A stretch of DNA of 64,000 nucleotides from Aeromicrobium sp. Leaf245 (GTDB lineage: Bacteria; Actinomycetota; Actinomycetes; Propionibacteriales; Nocardioidaceae). Under the pieces are notes generated by a model. It saw only the letters and a list, made by a program, of their open reading frames with translations, did no database searches and was not told the origin of the DNA. The stretch covers positions 930,001-994,000 of the forward strand of contig NZ_OW824151.1 in NCBI RefSeq assembly GCF_942548115.1, read 5' to 3'. Made by a program: the position numbers and the translations under genes. Below are positions 37,591 through 44,519 of the stretch, in pieces (the stretch's first letter is position 1; every line of letters begins with the position of its first letter).

Positions 37591-38841
37591 ATGCGTACAA
37601 GCTTGTTGGGCGCACAAAAAATCGGAGTCAGCGCAGTCGTGGGCGCGGTGGCAGTTGTGGGACTGACTTGGCAGAGCGCAACCGCCTCTGCTGACGACGA
37701 GGTCGTCGTCTCGGTCGGGGTCGCTGATGCGCAAGGCGACCCGGCAGCACATGTCCCCGTCACCCTCTACGCGTGGCCATCGGCAAAGGACCTTGCCGAT
37801 GTGAGGGTGGGACAGCAAGTTGATCGCGTGGAGATCGCGCGACGCGCGACCTCACGGACGGGGCAGGTCGACATTCTTGCGAGCGACATCGCCGACATCA
37901 CGAACCTCATGCATGGCGAGAAGTACCTCGACATTGACGTCGTCGGCGACCTCGGGTCAGAAGGCATCGTGACTCGGACGGTGACGCTCGCGGACTCCCG
38001 TGTGGCTGACGGTGTGCCTGAATCTGCGGCCGTGGTCGACAGCAGGACGGGCGACGTTTTGCGCGGCTCCGAAGTCGCTCTAAATGCGCCTTCGACGACG
38101 GCTACAGCCGGCAAGCGGTCGTACTCGGCGACTGGCCAGACCGTGGGTGAGTCCGACGAAGAGTCGAAGTCTCAAGCGGAAGCGCTGACGGACGTGCCTT
38201 CGCCGACGAGCACCAAGGCCAGTCAGGACGAGGTCTGCCCGTCCACCGGCACCACCTTGATCGAGAATCTCGGAAACCGTTGGGTCAACGTCGGCAACGC
38301 CCTCATCAGGGTGAGCGGGAAAGAATCAGAGTTCGTCTACAGCACTCTGGCGTCGACGTCGCTCGGGACCGCTATCGAGGTCGACGGCATCTTCACCGCT
38401 TCTGATGCAGTAACTCGCGAACACACCCTGAAGGTCGAGTTCCCGAAGATTACTACTCCGCAGTACCTGAATTTCGACACTCAGTTCTCGTACGGCAAGT
38501 ACTGCACGTTCTACCCCACGAGGGGCGTCAGCGAAGTGACGGTGCGCCCCATCAAGCACGAGGGCGGTACGCGAACCCGAACGGGTCGCAGCACGCTCGC
38601 AACACCCAACTGCACTCCCTACGCCGCGGGCTCGTCAGGCACGAAGAACTCTACCGAGGCGATCAGGTGGAACAACGGCGTCAAGATCGAGGCAGCCATC
38701 GGCATCGACCTCTCCTCGCAGACGGGGTTCACGACCGCGGCTGAGCAGAAATGGAGTTTCACGACGGCTGGAAACTTGTGCGGCAGCGCCGACTTCCCCG
38801 GTGGTGACGCCCGAGTCATCGCCATGCAAGGGCTCACGTGA
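37591..38841 (+). CDS. Secreted protein of unknown function in low-GC island
   Basis: A 416-residue exported protein. A signal peptide ends near SATASADD. Residues of about 38-125 have the look of a beta-sandwich adhesion/regulatory domain (VSVGVADAQGDPAAHVPVTLYAW), a Ser/Thr-rich linker covers about 165-215, and the C-terminal 190 residues hold several cysteines (VCPST, GKYCTF, PNCTPY, NLCGSAD) suited to disulphides. Codon use is less GC-rich than in neighbouring genes. GGGGGG lies 7 nt before the ATG. The lipoprotein gene overlaps its stop by 4 nt. No family recognised; an adhesin, receptor or exported effector are all possible. Confidence 0.75.
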   Translation: MRTSLLGAQKIGVSAVVGAVAVVGLTWQSATASADDEVVVSVGVADAQGDPAAHVPVTLYAWPSAKDLADVRVGQQVDRVEIARRATSRTGQVDILASDIADITNLMHGEKYLDIDVVGDLGSEGIVTRTVTLADSRVADGVPESAAVVDSRTGDVLRGSEVALNAPSTTATAGKRSYSATGQTVGESDEESKSQAEALTDVPSPTSTKASQDEVCPSTGTTLIENLGNRWVNVGNALIRVSGKESEFVYSTLASTSLGTAIEVDGIFTASDAVTREHTLKVEFPKITTPQYLNFDTQFSYGKYCTFYPTRGVSEVTVRPIKHEGGTRTRTGRSTLATPNCTPYAAGSSGTKNSTEAIRWNNGVKIEAAIGIDLSSQTGFTTAAEQKWSFTTAGNLCGSADFPGGDARVIAMQGLT

Positions 38842-39398
38842 GAGGTTCACCTGTACGGGTTTCGTCCCAGTCTCGACGGGTCGCGGCGGTCCTAGCCGTT
38901 GCCTTGTTGGTCGCGGCCACGGCGAGCTGTTCGAGCAATGGAGTCCGGACCGGCGAGGCGCTCGATGTCGGATCGGCGTGGACTCTTTGCCAGGCGAATG
39001 GCAGCGAGCCGAAGACGTTCGGGCAGGCACTACTCAAGAACACTACTCAGTCAGACGTCACGCTCGAGTCCGCAGAACTGATCGATGCCCAGGGACTGGA
39101 GATCGTTGGCGCAGCGATCGTGCCTAGCGACAAGAAAGCGAATGGGCTGGTCTGGTCTCAGTGGCCACCCGCCTATCCCGGGGCCGAAGAGACTTTAAAG
39201 GAGGAAGGTCAGTCTGTTCCCGGCGCGGTTATCAAGCCGGCCCAGACATGGTTTCTCTGGGTCGGCGTCCGCGCGCGGACCGGTGCAGGCTCGTCTGGGG
39301 CCGTGCGCGTCAACTATCTGCACGACGGGCAAGAACTTCAGCAAGAGGTTCGCTATAGCCTTCAGATCGTCGCCGGAAAGACTTGCCCCGAGGCGTGA
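38838..39398 (+). CDS. Lipoprotein coupled to the secreted island protein
   Basis: 186 residues with a lipoprotein signal ending in the lipobox TASC (about residues 28-31). The mature part is a beta-rich domain with two cysteines (TLCQANG and KTCPEA) and no recognised motif. The GTG start overlaps the upstream stop (GTGA), so its production depends on the secreted partner. The pair could be a surface complex or an exported protein with its membrane-bound protector; this is a guess from layout. Confidence 0.72.
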   Translation: MRGSPVRVSSQSRRVAAVLAVALLVAATASCSSNGVRTGEALDVGSAWTLCQANGSEPKTFGQALLKNTTQSDVTLESAELIDAQGLEIVGAAIVPSDKKANGLVWSQWPPAYPGAEETLKEEGQSVPGAVIKPAQTWFLWVGVRARTGAGSSGAVRVNYLHDGQELQQEVRYSLQIVAGKTCPEA

Positions 39399-39514
39399 CC
39401 TCCTCTGTTCGATCCAATGTCGTGAGTGGGCCTCCTGCTGCGCTTGCGCAAATGTATGACTGCGCTGCCAAGAATTCAGCCAGGCATAGGCGCGGCTGAT
39501 CGGCTTTCCATCGG

Positions 39515-39796
39515 CTAGCGCGCCCCGCTGCGACGAATTACGGACTCATCGGAGGCTGCCTCCACGTAGGCGCGGCCCTTTGAGGCAAAGCGCTCCGCAT
39601 AGTTCAGAGCCTCGCGGGTCGCCCTGATGTCGACATCCCACTGGTGCCGGGTCACGGCCCGCTGCTCTGGTGCTAGCTCGTCGTACGGGATGTCGGCGGT
39701 GTCACCCATGGCGTTAGTCCTATCGAGGTGGTAAGCGCCGCCCGAGCCGCCAGACACTTCGAAGATACGCGTCCTCAAGTTAGATCGCTGCGTCAC
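39515..39796 (-). CDS. Small protein downstream of an XRE regulator, unknown function
   Basis: 93 residues from the GTG at 39796, or 64 from the ATG at 39709, which has AGGA about 8 nt upstream and may be the real start. The product is helical and charged (PYDELAPEQRAVTRHQWDVDIRATREALNYAERFA). It follows the XRE gene by 3 nt and is surely co-transcribed. A toxin-antitoxin or phage-type regulator pair is one option, but no toxin fold can be recognised. Confidence 0.55.
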   Translation of the reverse strand: MTQRSNLRTRIFEVSGGSGGAYHLDRTNAMGDTADIPYDELAPEQRAVTRHQWDVDIRATREALNYAERFASKGRAYVEAASDESVIRRSGAR

Positions 39797-39799
39797 ACG

Positions 39800-40036
39800 T
39801 CACCACACACGGACGCTGACGTCGAGGGCCTGGGCAAGCATCGGGAGATGACTCGCGCCGAGGTCCTGTTGGCCGCGTTCAAGTCTCGACAGCGTGGAGT
39901 GGTGGACCCCAACGGCCTCGGCGACAGACGCCAGGCTCAGTCCAAGTTCAGTGCGACACGCAGCAACGCGGAGGCCCAGTTCCGTGAGCGTGGCTCGACG
40001 GCCTTCGGACCTGCCCGCGGGCTCAGTAGCGGGCAT
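39800..40036 (-). CDS. XRE family helix-turn-helix regulator
   Basis: A 78-residue Cro/C1-type regulator: ELGLSLASVAEAVGVHHSTLSRLERGQQDL covers the helix-turn-helix, with a truncated C-terminus (SVRVW) that leaves little beyond the DNA-binding domain. AGGAG lies 7 nt before the ATG. A perfect inverted repeat GGTTTGA/TCAAACC sits about 23 nt upstream and is a plausible operator for autoregulation. Confidence 0.82.
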   Translation of the reverse strand: MPATEPAGRSEGRRATLTELGLRVAACRTELGLSLASVAEAVGVHHSTLSRLERGQQDLGASHLPMLAQALDVSVRVW

Positions 40037-40058
40037 CCACTCACTCCTTGATCGGGCA

Positions 40059-40076
40059 GGTTTGAGAAATCAAACC
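40059..40076. promoter_or_regulatory. Candidate XRE operator
   Basis: GGTTTGA (40059-40065), GAAA, TCAAACC (40070-40076): a perfect 7-bp inverted repeat ahead of the XRE gene start at 40036, the usual place for an autorepressor site. Confidence 0.5.
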
Positions 40077-40140
40077 CTCCCGCGACTTCCGCGGGCCATC
40101 TTCGATCTGAGTCTGGGATTCGAGGGGAAACAATTACCCC

Positions 40141-40166
40141 GGAAAGCAGTCCCGATCACCGGGACC
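40141..40166 (-). terminator. Probable terminator of tRNA-Phe
   Basis: On the minus strand GGTCCCG pairs with CGGGACT around a 5-nt loop and is followed by GCTTTCC. It begins 4 nt past the tRNA 3' end. Confidence 0.5.
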
Positions 40167-40170
40167 GCTC

Positions 40171-40246
40171 TGGTGGTCAGGAGCGGGGTCGAACCGCTGA
40201 CCTTCCGCTTTTCAGGCGGACGCTCTACCAACTGAGCTACCTGACC
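40171..40246 (-). tRNA. tRNA-Phe (GAA), CCA encoded
   Basis: Minus-strand cloverleaf of 76 nt. The acceptor stem GGTCAGG pairs with CCTGACC, the D-loop region is AGCTCAGTTGGTAGAGC, the anticodon loop CTGAAAA gives GAA, and the T-arm contains GGTTCGACCCC. The terminal ACCA is in the genome. A -10 box TAAGGT (40271-40276, minus) lies upstream, and a perfect 8-bp hairpin touches the tRNA 5' end. The low-GC island abuts its 3' end, a common integration site. Confidence 0.95.
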
Positions 40247-40266
40247 GTCGCCCGTGAGCGGGCGAC
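40247..40266 (-). other. Hairpin joined to the 5' end of tRNA-Phe
   Basis: GTCGCCCG (40247-40254) and CGGGCGAC (40259-40266) form a perfect 8-bp stem with a TGAG loop, directly adjacent to the first tRNA nucleotide and just after the expected transcription start. It may be a 5' leader element removed by RNase P. Confidence 0.5.
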
Positions 40267-40337
40267 CGCCACCTTATCGCACCGGATCGGCGGACCTGAA
40301 ACCGGTTTGGGTGGGTGCGGCAAAGGGGGGCCGGACG

Positions 40338-40964
40338 TCAGACGACGCGCACCGCGTCGTCGAACTCGATGCGCGGGAGGCGCTCCTGCCAGGCGTCCGG
40401 GCCGGGGTGGCCGAGGTTCACCACGAGCTGCGACCGCCAGCTCGTGCCGCCCAGGAAGTCACGGTCGACGCCGCTGCGGTCGAAGCCCGCCATGGGTCCG
40501 GCGGCCAGACCGGTCGCGCGCACCCCCATGAGGAAGTAGGCGATCTGCAGGGCCGCGTTGAACTCGGCCTGCTGGAAGCGCATGGCCTCGTCGGCGTCGT
40601 ACATGTCGCGGGCACCGGGGAAGGGCGGGAAGAACTCCGGCAGGTGGTCGTGGAAGTCCGTGTCGGCCGCCAGGATCGCGACGAGCGGGGCCGTGGAGGT
40701 CTTGGCCTTGTTGCTGCCGCTCATGTGCTCGACGAGACGGGCGCGGGCGTCGGGGCTCTGCACGAGGACGATCCGCAGGGGCTGGTTGTTCATGGCCGTG
40801 GGGCCGAACTTGGTCACCGCGTGGACGGCGCGGATCTCCTCGACCGTCACGGGCTCGTCGGTGAAGGTGTTCGCCGTGCGCGCCTCGCGGAACAGCGTGT
40901 CGAGGGCCGTGTCGTCGAGGACGTACTCGCTCGTGGTCGTGGAAGTCATGGAACGTTCAACCAT
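40338..40964 (-). CDS. Nitroreductase family protein (RutE-like malonic semialdehyde reductase)
   Basis: An FMN-dependent nitroreductase-fold enzyme, 208 residues from the ATG at 40964, which has GGAG 5 nt upstream (ATGs at 40949 and 40982 are alternatives). TDEPVTVEEIRAVHAVTKFGPTAMNNQPLRI and GLAAGPMAGFDRSGVDRDFL closely match the RutE/HadB group that reduces malonic semialdehyde to 3-hydroxypropionate. No rut pyrimidine genes are nearby, so the physiological role is inferred from family only. Confidence 0.88.
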   Translation of the reverse strand: MVERSMTSTTTSEYVLDDTALDTLFREARTANTFTDEPVTVEEIRAVHAVTKFGPTAMNNQPLRIVLVQSPDARARLVEHMSGSNKAKTSTAPLVAILAADTDFHDHLPEFFPPFPGARDMYDADEAMRFQQAEFNAALQIAYFLMGVRATGLAAGPMAGFDRSGVDRDFLGGTSWRSQLVVNLGHPGPDAWQERLPRIEFDDAVRVV

Positions 40965-41020
40965 CTTGGCTCCGCCGAGCATTCCGACTGTGACGCACTG
41001 GACACCGGCGCCGGAGCACG

Positions 41021-41050
41021 AAGAAGGCCCGCACCTGATGGCGCGGGCCC
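41021..41050 (-). terminator. Terminator of tRNA-Asp
   Basis: On the minus strand GGCCCGC (41043-41049) pairs with GCGGGCC (41026-41032) around a 10-nt loop and is followed by TTCTTCG. Confidence 0.7.
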
Positions 41051-41066
41051 TCTTCTCGTTCCTCTG

Positions 41067-41140
41067 CGACCCCGACCGGACTCGAACCGGCGACCTCCGC
41101 CGTGACAGGGCGGCGCGCTAACCAACTGCGCCACGGGGCC
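41067..41140 (-). tRNA. tRNA-Asp (GTC)
   Basis: Minus-strand cloverleaf of 74 nt without an encoded CCA. The acceptor GGCCCCG pairs with CGGGGTC (one G-U), the anticodon loop CTGTCAC gives GTC, and the T-arm is GGTTCGAGTCC. A TAGAGT box (41168-41173, minus) is at promoter distance. The anticodon wobble G is the target of queuosine, and the glutamyl-queuosine enzyme gluQ is 5 kb away. Confidence 0.95.
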
Positions 41141-41294
41141 TTGCAGTGCGGCGTAACCGCGACGGTCACTCTATCCCATGGGGTCGGGCGACCACAAAAC
41201 GGGGGCTCGCCTATCACCGCACGTCGGCGCCCAGCGGTGCGTCCGCATGCCGGGACCCCGCCCGCGAACGGTCGCGGCGCGGTTCGATCGACCC

Positions 41295-41828
41295 ATGAAG
41301 CCTCGCCGTCACCGCCGCGCACTGCCCCTCGCCCAGCTGGTCGAGCGCGCGACCTGTGTGGCCGACGAGGTCCGCGCCGAGCTGCACTCCGTGCACGCCG
41401 ACCCCGACGAGCGCTGGCACGTGCGCCTGCACCACGACGACGACGTCGACGTCTGGCTCATCTCCTGGACCCGGGAGCAGGGCACCCAGCTGCACGGGCA
41501 CGGCGGGTCGAGCGGCGCCTTCACCGTCGTGTCCGGCGAGCTCGAGGAGACCGTGTGGGACCCCGCCGTCCGCGAGGCCGACGGCGCCACTCGCACGCGA
41601 GGGGACGTCGTCGCCTTCGGCCCCGGGTACGTGCACGACGTGCGCAACGTCCTCCCCGGCACGGCGGTCAGTGTCCACGTCTACTCCCCGCCCCTGGAGC
41701 GGATGGACTTCTTCGACGTCGAGCCCGACGGAGACGGATCGGCTCGACTCGTCCGGCTCGCCCACGTCTGGACCGACGACCCGGAGGTCGAGGCGCCCGC
41801 ACGGGACGCTCGGCAGGCTGCCTCGTGA
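41295..41828 (+). CDS. Cysteine dioxygenase family protein
   Basis: A cupin-type thiol dioxygenase of 177 residues that would oxidise cysteine or a related thiol to a sulfinic acid with Fe(II) and O2. Iron-binding histidines are seen in QLHGHGGSSGAFTVVSGELEE (HxH) and YVHDVRN. The start MKPRRHRRA is followed by a typical LAQLVERA helix. The rhodanese gene overlaps its stop by 4 nt, and an ABC importer follows in the same chain, so its substrate may be brought in by that importer. Confidence 0.88.
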   Translation: MKPRRHRRALPLAQLVERATCVADEVRAELHSVHADPDERWHVRLHHDDDVDVWLISWTREQGTQLHGHGGSSGAFTVVSGELEETVWDPAVREADGATRTRGDVVAFGPGYVHDVRNVLPGTAVSVHVYSPPLERMDFFDVEPDGDGSARLVRLAHVWTDDPEVEAPARDARQAAS

Positions 41829-42283
41829 GCGCGCTCGCGGCCGAGCCGCCCCGCAGGGCGGCACGCTTCGCCTCGGTCGACGCGCTGCTGGCCGACGCCC
41901 GCAGCCGGCTGGTCCGGGTCAGTCCTCACCAGGCGGCGCACCGCACGAGGGCCGGCGCCCGGCTCGTCGACATCCGCCCGCAGTGGCAGCGTGAGTCCGA
42001 CGGCATCGTGCCCGGCGCCCTCCACGTGGAGCGCAACCACCTCGAGTGGCGTCTGCACCCGGAGTCCGGCGCCAGCCTGGCGGAGGCCACGTGGGACGCC
42101 GAGTGGATCGTGCTCTGCACCGAGGGCTACACGTCCTCGCTCGCCGCTGCAGCGCTGCGATCCCTGGGTCTGGACGCCACCGACGTGGTCGGTGGGATCC
42201 ACGCGTGGCGCGCCGCCGGGCTGCCCGTCGACACGTTTCCGATTGCCGATGTCGGTGCGGCCGTGAAGACTGTCGTCCCATGA
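41825..42283 (+). CDS. Rhodanese-like domain protein
   Basis: A 152-residue single rhodanese domain. The active-site loop CTEGYTSSLAA carries the sulfur-accepting Cys, and ARLVDIRPQWQRESDGIVPGALHVERN and VVGGIHAWRAAGLP are family hallmarks. Likely moves sulfane sulfur or sulfite. Overlaps of 4 nt on both sides (GTGA with the dioxygenase, ATGA with the ABC ATPase) place it in the middle of one operon. Confidence 0.9.
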   Translation: MSALAAEPPRRAARFASVDALLADARSRLVRVSPHQAAHRTRAGARLVDIRPQWQRESDGIVPGALHVERNHLEWRLHPESGASLAEATWDAEWIVLCTEGYTSSLAAAALRSLGLDATDVVGGIHAWRAAGLPVDTFPIADVGAAVKTVVP

Positions 42284-43092
42284 TCGAGTACCGGTCCGTC
42301 GGCAAGACCTTCCCCGACGGGACCCAGGCCGTCGCCTCCTTCGACCTCACCATCCCGTCGCGCACGACGACCGTGTTCGTCGGCTCGTCGGGGTGTGGCA
42401 AGACCACGCTGCTGCGCATGGTCAACCGCATGGTCGACCCGAGTGCCGGGCAGGTGCTCATCGACGACGTCGACGTCGCGACCTCCGAGCCCGTGCAGCT
42501 GCGCCGCAGCATCGGCTACGTCATGCAGCACGCCGGCCTCCTGCCGCACCGCAAGGTCGTCGACAACGTGGCCACCGTGCTCCGGCTCAACGGCACCGAC
42601 AAGAAGGCGGCGCGCGAGCGGTCGCTCGAGGTGCTGCGCACGGTCGGGCTCGACGAGTCCCAGGCGCGCAAGTACCCCGGGCAGCTGTCCGGGGGGCAGC
42701 AGCAGCGCGTCGGGGTGGCGCGCGGGCTCGCGGCCGACCCCAACATCCTGCTCATGGACGAGCCGTTCGGCGCCGTCGACCCCATCGTCCGGCTCGAGCT
42801 GCAGGGCGAGCTGCGCCGACTGCAGCGCGACCTGGACAAGACCATCGTCTTCGTCACCCACGACATCGACGAGGCCTTTGCCCTGGGCGACCAGGTCGTG
42901 ATCCTCAAGAAGGGCGGCGAGATCGCGCAGGTCGGCGCACCGGCCGACATCCTCGCCGCGCCGGCCGACGACTTCGTCGCCAGCTTCGTCGGCCTCGACA
43001 AGGGGGGCCGGTCCCTGCGCGTGGAGGATCGTGACGGCCGCCGTGTCGTCGTCGACGCCACGGGGCGCCCCGCCGGCGTGCTGGAGGACTGA
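42280..43092 (+). CDS. ABC transporter ATP-binding protein, OpuCA/ProV type
   Basis: A 270-residue ATPase of the quaternary amine importer class. The Walker A is GSSGCGKTT, the Q-loop region is YVMQHAGLLPHRKV, the signature is LSGGQQQRVGVARGLA and the Walker B is ILLMDEPFGAVDP, with the switch His in FVTHDIDEA. It lacks the C-terminal CBS pair used by many OpuCA proteins for ionic-strength gating. Overlaps the rhodanese gene by 4 nt. Confidence 0.93.
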   Translation: MIEYRSVGKTFPDGTQAVASFDLTIPSRTTTVFVGSSGCGKTTLLRMVNRMVDPSAGQVLIDDVDVATSEPVQLRRSIGYVMQHAGLLPHRKVVDNVATVLRLNGTDKKAARERSLEVLRTVGLDESQARKYPGQLSGGQQQRVGVARGLAADPNILLMDEPFGAVDPIVRLELQGELRRLQRDLDKTIVFVTHDIDEAFALGDQVVILKKGGEIAQVGAPADILAAPADDFVASFVGLDKGGRSLRVEDRDGRRVVVDATGRPAGVLED

Positions 43093-43095
43093 GCC

Positions 43096-43743
43096 GTGGA
43101 GTGGGCGTGGCAGAACCGCGACATGGTGCTCGAGCTCTTCTGGGCCCACACCTGGCTCAGCCTGGTGCCGATCGTCATCGGCTTCGTCCTGGCCGTGCCC
43201 ATCGGCTGGTACGCCAGCCGGCACCCGAGGCTGCGCGGCACGCTGCTCGGGGCGGGCAGCGTGCTCTACACGATCCCGTCGCTGGCCCTGTTCGTCACGC
43301 TGCCGGGCATCATCGGCACCGGCTTCCTCGACCCGCTCAACGTGGTCGTCGCGCTCAGCCTCTACGCCGTGGCCATCATGGTCCGCACGGCCGCCGACGC
43401 CTTCGAGTCGGTGTCCCCGGCGGTGCTCGACTCCGCCACCGCCACCGGGTACTCGTCGCGACAGCGGGGCTTCGGGGTGGAGCTGCCGCTCGCCGGTCCG
43501 GTGCTGCTGGCCGGGCTGCGGGTCGTGAGCGTCTCCACGATCAGCCTGGTGAGCGTCGGCGCGCTCATCGGTGTCTCCAACCTCGGGTCGCTGTTCACCA
43601 ACGGCTACCGGCGTGACTTCCTGACCGAGATCATGGTCGGCCTGGTCGGCATCGTGGTGCTGGCCCTGGTCATCGACGCCCTCCTGGTGCTGGCCGGACG
43701 CACGCTCATGCCGTGGGCGCAGACGAGCGGAGCGAAGCGATGA
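43096..43743 (+). CDS. ABC transporter permease, OpuCB type
   Basis: A 215-residue permease with about five to six helices. The coupling-helix region is SVSPAVLDSATATGYSSRQRGFGVELPLAGP, typical of the ProW/OpuCB family. The GTG start is 3 nt after the ATPase stop. Its own stop overlaps the next permease start. Confidence 0.92.
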   Translation: MEWAWQNRDMVLELFWAHTWLSLVPIVIGFVLAVPIGWYASRHPRLRGTLLGAGSVLYTIPSLALFVTLPGIIGTGFLDPLNVVVALSLYAVAIMVRTAADAFESVSPAVLDSATATGYSSRQRGFGVELPLAGPVLLAGLRVVSVSTISLVSVGALIGVSNLGSLFTNGYRRDFLTEIMVGLVGIVVLALVIDALLVLAGRTLMPWAQTSGAKR

Positions 43744-44495
43744 GCGTGGTCTCCGACGCCGCAGCCTGGCTCACCGACGGCGCGAACTGGTCCGGCGAGC
43801 GCGGCATCCCGAACCGGGTGGTCGAGCACCTCGGGTACACGAGCCTCACGATCGCGGTGGCCGCGGCGATCGCGGTCCCGCTGGGTCTCTACATCGGCCA
43901 CACGGGCCGCTTCCGCGGGCTCGCGATCAGCGTCACCGGCGCCCTGCGCGCTCTGCCGACGCTCGGCGTGCTGACCGTCTTCACCCTGCTGCTCGGCATC
44001 GGCCTCGGCGCACCGATCCTGGCCCTCGTGGTCCTCGCCGTGCCGCCGTTGCTGGCCGGCGCCTACTCCGGCGTCGAGTCCGTCGATCCCCAGACGGTCG
44101 ACGCCGCACGCGCCCAAGGCATGACGGAGTGGCAGATCCTCACCAAGGTCGAGGTCCCTCTGGGCCTGCCACTCGTCGTCGGCGGCTTCCGGGCCGCCAC
44201 GCTGCAGGTGGTGGCCACGGCGACGGTCGCCGCCTACGTCTCGCTCGGCGGGCTCGGCCGCTTCATCTTCGACGGCCAGGCCGTCCGCGACTACCCCCAG
44301 ATGGTGGGCGGGTCCGTGGTGGTCGTCGTCCTGGCGCTCCTGCTCGACGGCCTGTTCGCCGTCGCGCAGGGTGCTGCCGCCCGCAGCGCCCGCCCGACGC
44401 GGGGCGCCGGCTCCTCGCGCGACGACACCATCGAGACAGCCACCACCCAGACCTCCACCACCCAGACCTCCACCACCCAGACTTCCACCACCTGA
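43740..44495 (+). CDS. ABC transporter permease, OpuCB/OpuCD type, with a repetitive tail
   Basis: A second permease of 251 residues. The coupling segment VDPQTVDAARAQGMTEWQILTKVEVPLGLPLVVGGFR is standard. The C-terminus ends in three copies of TTQTS encoded by a 15-bp tandem repeat (44445-44494), which is unusual for a permease and probably lies in the cytoplasm or periplasm as a disordered tail. The ATG overlaps the previous stop (ATGA). Confidence 0.92.
   Translation: MSVVSDAAAWLTDGANWSGERGIPNRVVEHLGYTSLTIAVAAAIAVPLGLYIGHTGRFRGLAISVTGALRALPTLGVLTVFTLLLGIGLGAPILALVVLAVPPLLAGAYSGVESVDPQTVDAARAQGMTEWQILTKVEVPLGLPLVVGGFRAATLQVVATATVAAYVSLGGLGRFIFDGQAVRDYPQMVGGSVVVVVLALLLDGLFAVAQGAAARSARPTRGAGSSRDDTIETATTQTSTTQTSTTQTSTT
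44445..44494 (+). repeat. 15-bp tandem repeat coding for TTQTS
   Basis: About three units of ACCACCCAGACCTCC, with one C-to-T change in the last copy, code for the end of the permease. The unit is in frame, so copy-number change would lengthen or shorten the tail without a frameshift. Confidence 0.7.
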
Positions 44496-44519
44496 GCACG
44501 ACCACCCCCAAGGAGAGAC

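Noticed and set aside
37275-40246. Integrative element with att sites
   Set aside because: No integrase, relaxase or phage gene and no duplicated tRNA-Phe end were found. Only base composition and position support transfer.
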